From Episyrphus balteatus (Eukaryota > Arthropoda > Insecta > Diptera > Syrphidae), in assembly GCF_945859705.1 (NCBI RefSeq), contig NC_079135.1, positions 24,740,501 to 24,804,500 on the forward strand: a DNA stretch of 64,000 bases, written 5' to 3'. Position 1 is the first letter of the stretch. Each line of letters begins with the position of its first letter. Under the pieces are notes generated by a model that was given only the letters and a program-made list of their open reading frames with translations, ran no database searches and was not told where the DNA came from. This document shows positions 11,106 through 23,799 of the stretch, piece after piece. The position numbers and the translations under genes were made by a program.

Positions 11106-13540
11106 TTTTTTTCTATTCACTCGAGAAAAGAATATCAGAAACTAACTTCTAAACTTTTTGATGTTATTTCCCCATTTTATTGATATGAAACGATATAAGA
11201 TTTATGCTAGCTTTTAACAAAGGTAATTAAGTTTTGTTTAAATAAATCCCCTACTTCCTTATTTCTTTGAATGTTTTCATTGTGTTTAATTTGTCTTAAG
11301 AGCAGTTATAACCTAAAAGCACAAAAACCTTTTCATACTAAGCTCCATACGAACCATTAAATACAAAAAAAAGAACAAGAAAAAAATTGCTCATTTTAAA
11401 GCCAATTTTGAAAACAAGCTTCTTAGAAATCCTTGAAATTACCATTGAAGTTTGAAAATCTCCTTGCATAAATGGCAGCTTACACTTGTAATTGACCGTT
11501 TAATTTGATTCTACTCTCTCCACTTTTTTTTTGGTATAGAATAAGAGAGGGAGCGGTGAGTTTTTAAGTTTTTTGTTAAGTACCAACTTTTTCTTTAAAA
11601 TCAATGTACCTTCAAACATACATATTATAAAGCCTGGAAACCACCCCATCCATTAGAATTACCTTCCCTCTGCCCTCTCCCCTTCCTATACTTGTTCGGG
11701 AATATTTATTAACTTTTCAAGTGTTTTTTTGCTCTTTTGGTCTCTCTTTTCTGGGCTCTTAAGTATTGAAACAACAAAATATTAATACAAAAAAAAAAAA
11801 AAAAAAAAAATCGACGATACTGGAGAAGCCACTTAGCGTCATCATCATCATCATCATCGTCGTCGTCGTCATCGGTGAATTGGCCGGAGAAAACTTTTCT
11901 AACTTTGTCCGTTTTCAAAGCGCTTAAGTATTCGATTCATCGTTTTTAATTATTTTCATTTATTGTTTTCCATATTCCGCCGTGTATACACTTTATATTG
12001 CCCTTCTACCCTCCTTACCCCTCCCTCCCCTTCTTTGCGTATGGTATGTGAATTTGTGCGTACCGTATACAAGGCAGTTTTTGCATCAGTTACTGGAGAG
12101 GCAATTACTCGTTATATATTCTTTGACGGATGAGGTTGAAGGCCAGAAATGGCAGGAGGGACTCAGGAGAGCAATATCGCAGAGACGCTTCCCTTTGTCC
12201 TTAGCAACACAATTCCTTTTGCCAACGAGATGGCGGGGCGGTTGTTACGGTGGAGAGATATATGGTGGTTAAACTGCGAGTAAGCGAATAAATGAGCGTC
12301 GACTTGTTTTGTGTGTTTTAATACCTTTTTTCCGCCCTTTACTCCCTGATTTATTATTGTTTTGTTGCATGCATTTAAAGGCTGCACCCATTTCCACAAC
12401 AACAACAATAATAAACAACAAAAGCAAAATAGAAAAGGAATGAATATAACAACAACTCCCACTGAATGTTGATGGTGGTGGTAGGTATACCCTTCCGGCA
12501 GCGGTGCGGCAGCCCTCTCGTATATATTGTGTCCGCATGTTTCAAAGCCCCAAAGTCCAGTCTACTGTGATTTTCGCAAGAGTTGGTGCGTTACACAGGC
12601 CAATGCATCTGCCATAAAGAATAAATCAAACACTCGTCGACTTTTGACTTCGCGCGCCATAGTTTTTGCGTATATACAAATTGGATTTCGTGTTGTTAAT
12701 CCCGTTGGGGTGCATCCGGTGTAACTTTGAATCCATGGGCATCAACGCAACGCAAAAACGGCCATTTTTTTGTTTTTGTTTCTTTGTTTAAAATTTTTTT
12801 TTTCTTTCGCATTGTTTAATTTTTTTTTGCTGAATTGCTGACTAGCTAGCTAGCAACCAGTAGTTGAAGTATTTATTGTTGTGGTGATGTTGTTTGATAT
12901 AGAGCTGTTGCTCATTTAAGTTTTTTGTAAAAATTTATAGTTGTTTTTTTTTTTAGTTTCATTTTTATTAGTTTCATTAAAATAGACAGAAATATTCGTC
13001 TGGAATGAAAGAAGTCGCGATTTTTTGATAAGCAAAGGATCTGACGATCTGATTATTACACAAGTCAATAAGACCTTAAAGCTTTTCGTTTAAATGACAG
13101 CCAAATTGACATTCTACCCACTTCTGTTTCATTTCCAATGAAAACTACCAACAAAGCACCATGTCAATAATCATATTTTAGCGTATTCTGAAAATCCAAA
13201 ACTACATACATACTTCATTCACTAGGTTAGGGAATATATTGGAAGCTTCAAAATCCGAAAGAGATTATAAAATCGGTCGAATGACTCGACTGATAAAGTG
13301 GCCTTATTTTTTAAAGCAAAATTTTTGTTTTCTTTTATGATAATTTAAAAAATTTTGGTGTAAAAATCTAAAAAAAGTAGTTCAAAATTAATTTTTTTAT
13401 TGTAAAAATTTCTATTTTTTTTTTTTTTTTTTTTTTGTTAAAAAATATAGATATATTTAAATGTTATTTTGACGTTGTTTCATTTCAAATTTACAATAAA
13501 ACTGTAAATTTAAATTAAGATAGAATTAAATTAAAAAAAA
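11106..13540. other. 2.4-kb spacer between inverted copies; single-copy-looking island
   Basis: This DNA is not repeated elsewhere in the window. The stretch 11500-12740 is less AT-rich and carries TCATCA/TCGTCG tracts (11837-11875), CAACAACAACAATAAT at about 12398 and GGTGGTGG near 12475. From 12740 to 13540 it returns to AT-rich texture with long T-runs. No convincing exon or RNA gene was found; it is possibly regulatory. Confidence 0.35.
11837..11875. repeat. Trinucleotide microsatellite (ATC/GTC)
   Basis: Consecutive TCA units pass into TCG units, giving an Asp-run artefact in one reverse frame. Confidence 0.9.
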
Positions 13541-15238
13541 GAGCTTGTCTGTTAAGCCAGTTTACGGACGATGATCTTACGTGATAACTTCGTAAGAAAA
13601 CAGGTTGTGTGCTTTTAAAATGAGTCAATTGAAGCGTTTATTTATTTCAAACAATCATAATTTACAAGAAAAAGCTTAAAAAAAGTTACTTTTTTCTCAT
13701 TATATTAATTTTTTTTTTATTTTAAAAGCTTACAAAAAAAAAATTGTACCATTAAAAAGCTAAGTATTTCTTCTAAATAATAAAACCATTTTTAAATTTT
13801 TACAATACGCAAAAAGTATTAAAATAATTTATTAAAACAAATCATTTCTTATGATAAAAAGTGAAAAAATCATTTCCATCACCCAAAAATTCACTTTTTT
13901 GATATAACAATCTATAATAAATTTTATACAACCTGAAAGCTTATTGCTTCAGCTCAAAATATATATATCGATCATGTCTATTAGGCATCTACAAAAAGAG
14001 ATAGAATTTTTTGAACTCGATCAATTTTCATCAAAAAAAGCAAAAAAAACATATAATTTTATGTTCTCACGCTATTGAATCAATTTTTTTTAGACAACCT
14101 ATAAAAATTGTATATCATGTAAAAGCTTATAATTTCACCTTTCATATGACGTTTCAATCTTATTTCTGCGATGCCTAGAAAAAAAGGTAGAAAACTGAGA
14201 TTACGGCACTTCCCACATTGCTGGCTGTGTTCATGATCAACAGATCTCCACAGGTGTTTTGAGGTATTTCGCAAGTTTTTTTAATTAAACATTGTGTAGC
14301 TTGTAGTGAATATACAGTTATGTGTGATATACCAAATGAAAGGTAACATCATAGGGATGCTCACTAAAGTTAAATCAAATTTGTATTTGCTTTAGATCAA
14401 AAGATAGAACTTGTTGAATAATAAAACTTTATTTTACCTTTTTTCAAAATTGTGACTACAAAATATAGATATAGTCCTGTCTAATATCTATCTACAACAT
14501 AAATTTCATGTATTTATCTCTTGAAGAAAAAAAGATACAAATAAAAACGGTTAAGAAAGGTAAAAAAAACTTGGGACAAAAAAACTTGTTTTTGCCGTTA
14601 TTCGGTCAAACGCCATTTTGAAATACCAATTTTTTGCACATGTATCCGCACAGTCATAGACTACATGTTCTATAAGCTTGAGATATTTTGAATGCTACAA
14701 AAAATTAAAAAAAATAAAAATTCACCCAAAAATACCCCCAAAATAAGTAGGTGTTTTTCAAAAATTCATATTATTTCGAAACGCAGAGTTTAAAAAAAAA
14801 AAATCCGTATCAGACCCCTACCTTTTTTATCATCTTTCAAATGACGTTTTTTAAATAGTCAAAAAAAAAATTCCCCTACCTATAATCACTACTTCATGTT
14901 TTAGTTTTAGAAAACCATTAATAGCTTGGTTTTGAAATTTGTTAGAATTTTTTCAATACCATTGTCAGTCTTGCAATAAATTTATCTATTGATTAAAAAA
15001 AACTTCAACTCTTTACATTTTCGCGTTTAGAAAATAGCCAATTTTTTAAAATTTTGTTTTACCCCTATTTACCCTATTAAAAGATGGAATTTTTTAAAAT
15101 CCTTTAAATGTATTTAACTTTAGGTTATTATCTTTCAAATGCACTGCGAAAGTGCGAGAGTGGAACGGGAGAAAACGGCGTCACTTTTTTGTGGTGGCTG
15201 CCATGGTTCATCGATTTTTTATAAGACGTTATCACGTC
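13541..15238 (+). mobile_element. ACGTGATAAC family element, copy 2
   Basis: Opens with GAGCTTGTCTGTTAAGCC and TTACGGACGATGATCTTACG, and closes with GTTATCACGTC followed by an A-run. It is a close inverse match of copy 1 over nearly its whole length, including the segment GATCTCCACAGGTGTTTTGA near 14243. Compared with copies 1 and 3 it lacks about 85 bp just before GCACTGCGAAAGTGCG (15141). No coding capacity is evident. Confidence 0.75.
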
Positions 15239-15640
15239 AAAAAAAAAAAATTAATTTGATATGATAAAAATATCAATTTTTTCTTTTTTTCGGTGTGATT
15301 CTTATCAAATCGCTATTCTGATTCTGTGCAATAGTTGGATGAGAATAAACTTTTCACAAAATTCTTGCATTCTTTTTACTTTGTGTAAAATCTTAAAAAT
15401 TTAGTTAAATCATTTAAAGTGATATATCTTTATCTATATGTAAAAGTCCATCATAATTGAACAAGAAAAATAATTAAAATACCCGCTTTATCAGTTATAC
15501 TCTTCCTGTACAAATAAATTGAAAAAAAAAACTATTAAAATTTTTAATTTACAAGTGGGATTACCTAGGTGAGATTAAATCCAAACACATTTCACAAAAG
15601 GATAAGTCCTTGCCGAGAGCATATTTCATGCTGAAAATTC
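15239..15640. other. AT-rich DNA, nothing recognised
   Basis: No open frame of note, no repeat match in the window and no RNA-like structure noticed. Confidence 0.4.
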
Positions 15641-16880
15641 CAATTTTCCTCCTAATCCAACTTCTCTGCCTCAAAAACGGTTCTGATGATGCTGTCTTCT
15701 TTTCACTATACTTACCATTGCCTCCTCCTTGTCTCATTTATATCGTAGTGAAAATATTTTATACAAAATAAAATACAATTTGCAACTATAATAATCCCAT
15801 TAAAGTGAGGAAACATTTCATTTTGTACTCAAATCCATACAAATGACGTTTTAAAAGCACTCCACTTTGTTCAAAAAACGACGACACGGACGACTACGAC
15901 TACGATGATGATGATAATGATGATGATGGCGACAAAGATGGGACGCTCTTGAGTCGTTGTCCTCGTTCGTCGTTATCCCCGTCGGTGTCTGTGCCGTGGT
16001 CGTTTGTCGATGTGGCCAAAACCAGGCTATCCTGAAATTGTTTATAGGTAGAGTAGAAGTGTGCACAAGTTCACGAACATCCTGACGATACGATATAACA
16101 ACTACTTGAAACTCCAACTCCATTTTTAAGGGAACTCTGTTTCGACCAAACTGGGGCCCAGCGAGAGAGTATAAATGTTAGAAAATTAATAAAAATGGCA
16201 TCCTTTAGGAAATGTCCGAAAATATTGCCCTCCCCATTTATAAAGTGGATCCCGACCGACTCCACTTTGCTCCCAAATGATGGAACCACACACACACATA
16301 CCAATCCAACACTATAGGAAACGGAATCTAAGGATGAGAATGGTAGAATCTCTCAACATAATAGCTTCGGACCATTTATTCAATCCAAATGTGAACATTT
16401 TTTGGGGTCAGGGCAAAGCAGCTCTTTGCTCTGCTGCTACCGACAATCCACGCCATGGAATGAATGCATGGCATTTATAAACCAATCTCCATCTTGATAT
16501 TTATTACACAGGAGACAGGACGAAGGGGAGGAGTGGGCAAGTGGGAGTTGAGAGAGCGATTCCAGGAGAAACAAATCATTTGCTACCAGTTCCGCCGCCG
16601 TTGTTGGCACACACATGCGATTTCGGCGAGGCAGGGTTTAACTGAGTAGAGTATGCATCAGGATCCTTGCAATTCTATAGAACATCCTGGGTATCATCTC
16701 TTATTTTTTTTTTTTATTCACTCTAAAGCTCACTATATTCTATATACCGCCATAATGTGATTTCACATTTCAACTTTTCAAGAGCGTATAAGAGAGGAGA
16801 GATATAGTTAATGTCCGAAGTCCAGACATATGGCTCTAGCACATGCTTCTTGCTTGGCTCAATGACGACATCGTCATCTG
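15640..16880. other. Single-copy-looking island, candidate regulatory DNA
   Basis: Mixed composition with GATGATGATGAT near 15905, a short CACACACACACA run near 16287 and an AG-rich stretch near 16520. A minus-strand GTAAGT lies at 15709-15714 after an AAGGAGGAGGCAATG stretch, but no matching acceptor is visible. Short open frames on both strands are not conserved-looking and are not called as genes. Confidence 0.3.
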
Positions 16881-17935
16881 GTTGGGAAAGTAATATTTAA
16901 GTTTCTTCTTCCGAAAAATTCACTGAATTCAATTTTAAAACTGAAATTGAAGGAGTTCCGGAAGCGAGGTTAGCCCAGTGCACATGTTATGAAATTTATG
17001 TTTTCAAAACTAACTGCTGGATGATTTGAAGAAAAGACCACACACACGAAAATTGGTTTAATATTTCATTTTATTTGAGTCTTAATTTGGTTTTTCTAGG
17101 AACATTTTTAATAAGGTACAATGTCGTTCTTCCAGAACTTTTGTTAACATTTTTTAAAGTGTTCTTAGAATATAAAAATATAAATATTTTATTGAAGAAA
17201 ATATAATAGGGAAAAAGTGGTTTCAGTCAAACTTGATATTTTAGTAAGTTGAAGATCTATGGGTATTAGGGAAAAGCTTAAAGTCAAAGGTGACCTTTTC
17301 AGATCGTCAGATCTTTGCAAAGATTTATCTTAAATTGCTTCGACTACTTGACACTGCACTTTGAAATATTTATTACGGGACGTTATAGTAGTTGAACGGC
17401 AGTAAATTGACTTGTTGGAATCGTCACAAACAGATTTTATTTTAAGATTTTACCTGGTGCAGGTTTTCATAAATATCATAACATCTACGAGTTTTCTGGA
17501 AAACTTGTGAATCACTTTTTTGTTCATTATTGTTATCTTGATAAGAAAAAATTTATAAAACAATATGTTTATTATGCATTTATCGAAGAAAATCGGCCCC
17601 AAAGTCAAAAATTATCATGGGTAAGAAAAAATTAATTCCATTTAAAAATTAATATCTGAGCAATAAAAAAAGATATTACCATTTTTTAAATGCAGTAACA
17701 AAGACTAGAATTTCTTCTAAAAATCAAGCCATTACTGTAGTTTCTATCATAAGTATTAACGGAGATATTAACATTAACATGCGTGAAGGTATACCAAAGT
17801 AAGCGTTTTCTTAAATCATCGCTAAAGGTTATAAAATTTGCAGATAGAGAGTTACTGTTGAACAATTTTTTCTTAAATATACCCAAGAATCATCCCCTAA
17901 AATGTTCTTATCTCATTACGGGACACCCTGTATAA
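16880..17935. other. AT-rich DNA ending in a GGGACACCCTGTA terminus
   Basis: No gene is seen. GGGACACCCTGTATA at 17919-17933 resembles the outer end of a Tc1/mariner-type element; its inverse form TACAGGGTGTCCC occurs at 27791. No matching partner end was found nearby, so only a terminus-like motif is reported. Confidence 0.35.
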
Positions 17936-17971
17936 CTGTAAATAGTTATAACATTATGAACTGTGATTTTT

Positions 17972-18193
17972 GTAGACTTCCAAAAAGGAGAAGGTATTCA
18001 ATTCGTCTGTTTTTGTTTTTTTTTTATGTTTGTTACCTTATAACTTTGGACAGAGGGAACCAATTTTGATAATTCTTTGTATTTTGGAAAGCTGGTGCCT
18101 GCAGTGTGGTACCATTTCAATTTCGTCCATTTTAAACCATAGGAACTATGAGAAAAACCATTTAACCCAGTTTTGGTCCACGGAAGTCGGTTT
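17972..18193 (+). repeat. ACCGACTTC...GAAGTCGGT repeat, copy 2
   Basis: Same family and orientation as 5938-6166. The left end is mutated to GTAGACTTCC, and the right end GGAAGTCGGTTTT is intact. The interior shares GGTATTCAATTCGTCTGT, AACTTTGGACAGAG, TTGATAATTCTTT and CCATAGGAACTAT. Confidence 0.7.
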
Positions 18194-18254
18194 TGTTTTT
18201 TTTTAATAAAAAATGATTATCTTTTTCGGAGACTGAAGACGTAGCCTGCTTGAC

Positions 18255-18803
18255 GGGATCGGGTCAAAATTCTGGCTTCAAAATTCTGCTTTTTTAACGA
18301 AAACTCTGTTTTCAAAATTCTGCTTTTTAAAATTCTGCTTTTTAAAATTCTGCTTTTCAAAATTCTGCTAGCATTATACTTGAACAAAAAAATTCTGCCA
18401 ATTCTGTTTTTTTTTTATAGCATTTGCGCTGAATAAAGAAAAATACACCTCATTAATGTAATTCAACATTGGTACTTTCCTAAATTTTTTTTCGGAAATG
18501 TTTAGTATTAAAAACCTATTCTTAATATTTTCAAATTTAATCATTTATAAAACAAAATTTAATATGCATTCAAAGAATGACAAATTATGTAGGTAAGTTA
18601 TCAAATAAGTAGATAATTTTTCAAGAAGATGATTTTACAGAATTTTGCAAAAAAAAAATTAAATTTAATTTAATTTTTTGCAGAAACTTGAAAAACAGAA
18701 TTTTGAAAAACAGAATTTTGAAAAACAGAATTTTGAAAAACAGAATTTTGAAAATCAGAATTTTGAAAGCAGAATTTTGACAAAAGAATTTTGACCCCAA
18801 CCC
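18255..18803. mobile_element. Foldback-like element with tandem-repeat arms and 9-bp target duplication
   Basis: Both ends are short arrays of one unit, reading (TTCAAAATTCTGCTTTT)n on the left and (GAAAAACAGAATTTT)n in inverse on the right, around about 280 bp of AT-rich middle. The termini GGGATCGGGTC and GACCCCAACCC are imperfect inverse copies of each other. CTGCTTGAC at 18246-18254 is repeated exactly at 18804-18812, a 9-bp target duplication. Tandem-repeat inverted arms with a 9-bp duplication are features of the foldback (FB) / Mutator-like group in flies; that assignment is by structure only. There is no coding sequence. Confidence 0.8.
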
Positions 18804-18812
18804 CTGCTTGAC

Positions 18813-20440
18813 TTATGGATGCAAGAACAGTTTGCTGTCAGTTTCAAATATCACAAAACGGAGTATGTTTTCGGCCTATGGTACCGAATAAGTGTATTCT
18901 CAGTGTATTCTCGAACGGGTCAGTAGTTAAATTCAATAATTTTATTCTCAATAAAATTTAAAAAAAACTCTTCGGTTTAAAAAAATTGTTATTTATAAAG
19001 AAAATTTCGCTTCGAGAAATTTGTTATGAAGAACCTTACCTAGTAAGAAAATATCATTTATTTTTTAAGAGTGCGACTTACTAATCGCTTCTACCGAAAT
19101 TTTTGTTGAAATCGATTAAGTTGTTTAGGAGAAAGTCAAAGATCAAGAACGGTATGTGCACTAGAGTGGGTCAAAAAAATGGAAATGCGTTTTTTTGATT
19201 AGGTACTTCGAAAACTCGATTGCTAGACACCTCTAGAATATACTCACCAAATATGAGCTCTCTTTATCTTAATGGGAAAGTCCTCCGCTTTTCAATTTTC
19301 CATTTTTACATCAAGCTTCTAATAAAAAGAAAATATTTTTTTATTTATTGAATTTTAGGCCAATTTTTTTTTTACATATTCTTGTAGAAAATTGAACGCT
19401 CTACAAAAAAGGTTAAATACACTTTTTTGGATTATCTAACCGTTTAGTAGATATTTGAGGTCCAAAAATCGAGAAAATCTTTAAAAATTCGTTTTTTGTT
19501 CTTAATTTTGTAACAAATTGAAAAATTATAATAATCAAACGCGCATGACATATTCTTTTAGGAAACAGATTGCTCCACAAAAAAGGTCTTATTAACTTTT
19601 TTTATTTATCTCACCATTTGAAAAATATTCGAGGTCAAAGTTAAACAAAAATATAAAAGCTTTTTTTACTTTTAAAAATTTTCTAATTCACTGAAAAGTC
19701 ATTATTATTAAATTAGTAAAGTGGATTATTGTAAGGGCTTAAATGTTCTACAAAAAAGTCTTTCGCATCAAATTGGTTGCTTTAACCGTTTAGAAGATAT
19801 TCGCATCCAAAATAATGCCCACTGATTTCAATAGTTTTCTTATGGTCCCTATGCATTGCGACTTGACCTATAAATATTTTTAAGAAATTTTTTTTGTGCT
19901 CATTTCATTTTAAATCAAAGGCCACAAAATAAGTTGCTACGAATAAGAATTCGAAATCCACAAAAAAAATATATTTTTGCGAAATTAGATTTAATTTTTG
20001 CAAAAAAAAAACCATCATTGTTAAGCTTCTGCCTTTTAGAAGAACTAATTTTCGATTTTTAACTTTAATTTTTTATAAAATTAACAATACTATTTGTTGA
20101 AAAAAAAAATTATAAAAAAGTACGTATACGCCATAGTGACTGTTTTTTTTTTAGTTGTTTTCTTTGTACGATATACGTTTTTTGTCGAACTATAAAACAA
20201 TTTCTATGAAGTGCAATAATGTATTTTTTGACAAACTATATATATATGCTTAAGAAATATATTTAAGTAAGAATAAAACACAGTTCACTTTCTAGTCAAG
20301 ATCTGTGGAATAAGAACAAATTGACATTTTTTTTTTTAAATGAAGTATTGCGTAATGAGACTTTATCAATAATTTACCATCTTACAATATCGATTGGAAA
20401 CAAAAAATAAAAAAAAAAGTTGAAAATGATTCGACCACAT
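18813..20440. other. AT-rich DNA with a repeat-like, gene-free texture
   Basis: From 19160 (CTAGAGTGGGTCAAAAAAAT) the sequence repeats a loose theme, about every 150 bp, of 'AACCGTTTAGTAGATATTTG'-like text preceded by CTACAAAAAAGG (19406, 19575, 19750). It looks like a degenerate long-period repeat or an old element. No ends or coding sequence are recognised. Confidence 0.35.
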
Positions 20441-21700
20441 TTCATGAGGACTATTTAAAAAAAAAGTAATAATTACTGCCGCTTAACGCCTACAATTCCC
20501 TGCCACAGACAATATTCATTGGCAAGCAGAAGCAGCATCGCGGATATTAACTTAATGCTTCTGTGTTTTTATTTTGTTTTATTGTTGTTGTTGTTACTGC
20601 TGTCAACATTGCACGAGAGTATAAATTGAATAAAATCATTCCGCATTGCCAAAGACGAGAAATAAATTGCCTTCATTTCCAAATATCAGGATGACGCACA
20701 AAATACTCTATACTCGAGGCATTTATTATTTTTTTTTCATTTGCTCCTTTAAGTATATTATTTGCCATCATGCACCATATTTTTATGATTTTTTTCCATT
20801 TATTTGGAAAATGAAAAAAAAAAAATAATAATAATAATAATAAGGTAGGAAAAGATCCATGTGTGTGTGTGTATGTAAAAGTACATAATAGGACCAAGAA
20901 TAGGCACACTCATTTACAAATGCTCATTTCCCAGCTAGCAAGAACGACAATAAACTCCGAAACGTATAACAACTAAAATCTAATAAAGGCGCACAAAATT
21001 CCGCCATATACAAAAATGTTGCAAAATCTTCTCTTTCTCGCTGCCTCATGGTTTTCATAGTTCATAGAGAGACCCACCATTCCAACCACCTGCAAAAGCT
21101 AGCTGCGATGTGTTCTGCCAAAAAGGAAGAAGGAGGCATATTATCATTTTTCTTATTAAGCATTCTAAATGGGATTGCAGAAAAGCATATAAACCGATCC
21201 GGCTTCGGCTTCCAATTCCTATAGAATTTCGCCCTTCCCCATCTCATTACCTGTTAACGGTGAATGCTTGTGATAGTGGGTAGGTTTATACAGAAAGAAG
21301 GGAGTCGTCATTGTAGTCGATGGCAGTCAGTGGCGGCATTTGGTCTTTGAGCCTACATATATAGAGTAGAGGTACCTGGGTTTTTCTTCTTCTACTACAT
21401 TTTGCACGCCAGCTGCTCATCAATTCTGATTGTTAATCTATTTAAGTTGGGAGCCCCAATTTTATTCATGGCTTTTTGGGTCGTTTTGTTGTAGTTGTTG
21501 TTGCTTTTGTTGATTCGTCCTATATGGATATTGCCATGATATGGGTTTCCATCGAACAGACAAGTTGAATTTTCGGAATCAAAATGGTTGATTTTGGGTT
21601 AGAGTGGAGAGACTCTGGGGTGGTAAAATTCGGGAGGACTTTTGTGAGCTTGTTCTCCAATCTTGGCACGAGCAGGTACGAGAAAAAAAAAACATTTGAC
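20440..21700. other. Single-copy-looking island with simple repeats
   Basis: Contains GTTGTTGTTGTTGTTACTGC (20584), an AAT microsatellite (20825-20843), GTGTGTGTGTGT (20863) and unrepeated text at 20900-21660. No exon is supported. Candidate non-coding regulatory or intronic host DNA. Confidence 0.3.
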
Positions 21701-21969
21701 TATGAACATTAATATGGCATTCCATGTTCTGATTGTTAAATGTTTTAAAGGTTCAGTTTAATTTTTTTATATTTTTTTCATTGATTTTCATTTAAGGATT
21801 TTATACAGGATTCACAAAAAAACTTTAAAAAAATGGATGCATCAAGTAAAAGAGGGGATATGAGCAGAGAATGTTCGTATTGGAGGACACAAACAAAAGG
21901 ACACACAGGTTGGAGTCCTGCAGGAATTTTTTCGACAACAAAACGTTTTTTCAATTAAGACCCATTCAT

Positions 21970-23770
21970 TTAGGGTCTAAGAAAAAAGGTCCTAAATTGA
22001 ATAAGCTCATATTTTGATGCAAAAAAGTAAACAAACGTCCGATCAGCAGAAAGAAAAAAAGTATCCTTATTTCCCGAAGGTCATAATTGTATTTTTTAGG
22101 CAAACATTTTCTATAGGTACAAAAACGAGGTCCAAAAAATTTCTTTATTTTTTCTCAAGAATCAAGTCAAAATATTCCAAATCAAATCAATTGTTAAAGA
22201 TTTATGATAAATTGGCTCAAATCAATTAAGACCTTAACTTAGCCGAAAGTACAGCAACAGCAAGAGGTCAAAAATATCATTGAAAAATTAGGACACTATT
22301 CACCTAATATTTTTTTTTTTTTTGCTATGACAATTTACCGAACATACAATTTAAAGTAAGGGTCCTAGAATGTTGCCATTAGTTCGCGAGATTCACAAAT
22401 GATTGAATAATGTTTTTTTTTTGTTCAAGAAAAAGATCTAAATATCCCTGGAGGTCCTAAAAGATTCTTTAATGAACTGAAGAAGAGCCTAAGTATTCAA
22501 AGAAAATGAGGGTCTCAATAAGAAAACCGTTTTTTTTGCACACAAAAACTTCAAAATAAAACAAATAATCAATAAATTCCTTAGATCAAAACCTTGAGAC
22601 CTTTCTGGAAGCATTTCAAGTCTATTAAAACTAAACAATCACACCCAATCCCTCACATAAAAGAATTTTCCATTAAAGGTCTTAAAAAATTCCAGAGATC
22701 AAGAAAAGGTTCATGCACCTTCGTATCTGGCGTTTTTCTATTGATTAAGCAAAGTCGCCCATTCAACCCCTGAAAGAGAGATCCAAACGAAATCACACTG
22801 AACCCCCAAAATCTTCTTCATACTAAAAAAAAAGAACCAAGAGTTCACAGGAAATCATGAGTACATCTTCTTCTTAAAAAAAAATATTTTCTAATTTTCA
22901 TTTTTTTAAAGAGGGTTAGTGAAGAAACAAAATAAAAAGTGTCAAGTGTCATGAGGTCCCTGGGGGTCTAAAATATAAAAAAGGCAGTTGACATTTACGA
23001 ATGATTTGTATCCTTATATTTCTAAATCTTAAAAAAAAAAATAGAGATCTGCTTTTCTCCAAAGTGTGTCGTCGTATTCTTGTTTGACCCCATAAATATG
23101 CCCAGCAAAAAGGGTTCTCTAGGAACTAAAATTCCAAGAGGTCTTAAAATGCATCCAGAAGTTCTTACCATGAAACAAAGATCAAAAATACTCTGAGACC
23201 CCTGTTTTGAGAAATTTTTTTTATTTCATCTGTCATAGAATGGTCTCAAATAGAAAAACTAAAAACTGGGTTTCAAAAGATGCAGGTCTTAAACAACTAC
23301 ATGTTTTTTTCGGTCATTGCCCCAAGAGATCCTTATAAAAACCAAAATAAAGAGGGGCACAATTCTCTAGAAAAAATTACTATTCATATATTTAAAGTTG
23401 AAAAAAAAAATGGTCAAAGAGGAATTCCAAAAAGTGACAATGGTTTCTAAACTTTTTTCAGTACAGAGGTCCTAAAAGTATATTTCAACTGAAATATTTG
23501 GTTAAGACCTGAGAAAAATACCTCAATTCACGATTTAATGAAAAAAGGACCTCAAGGGTTCAAAAGACCATACTTAAAAGATGTTTAACGATAAACCGGT
23601 TCAGACCTCAGCGGAGTAGTAGCTTGCATGTACTAAAACAAAGAAACGTTACTATTACTTCAAATAACCCAAAAACTATCATGAGCATGTTCACACAACA
23701 CAAATCGATCCCAAAAACTAACCCAAAATATAGCCATTTATTGAAAATCCATCTAGTAAAGACCTCTAAG
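21970..23770. repeat. Dispersed GGTCCTAAAA-like words in AT-rich DNA
   Basis: AGGTCCTAAA-type words (GGTCCTAAAT, GGTCCTAGAA, GGTCCTAAAAGA, GGTCTTAAAAAA, GGTCTTAAAATG, GGTCCTAAAAGT) recur roughly every 60-200 bp, at 21987, 22358, 22461, 22677, 23140, 23287 and 23465. Inverse GACCT forms lie between them. No gene is recognised here. Confidence 0.4.
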
Positions 23771-23799
23771 CTAGAAAAAAAGAGTCATGCCAAAGCAAC

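Noticed and set aside
15709..15745. Tiny minus-strand exon ending AATG|GTAAGT
   Set aside because: The donor is good but no acceptor lies upstream, and a GTAAGT of this kind is expected by chance in 64 kb.
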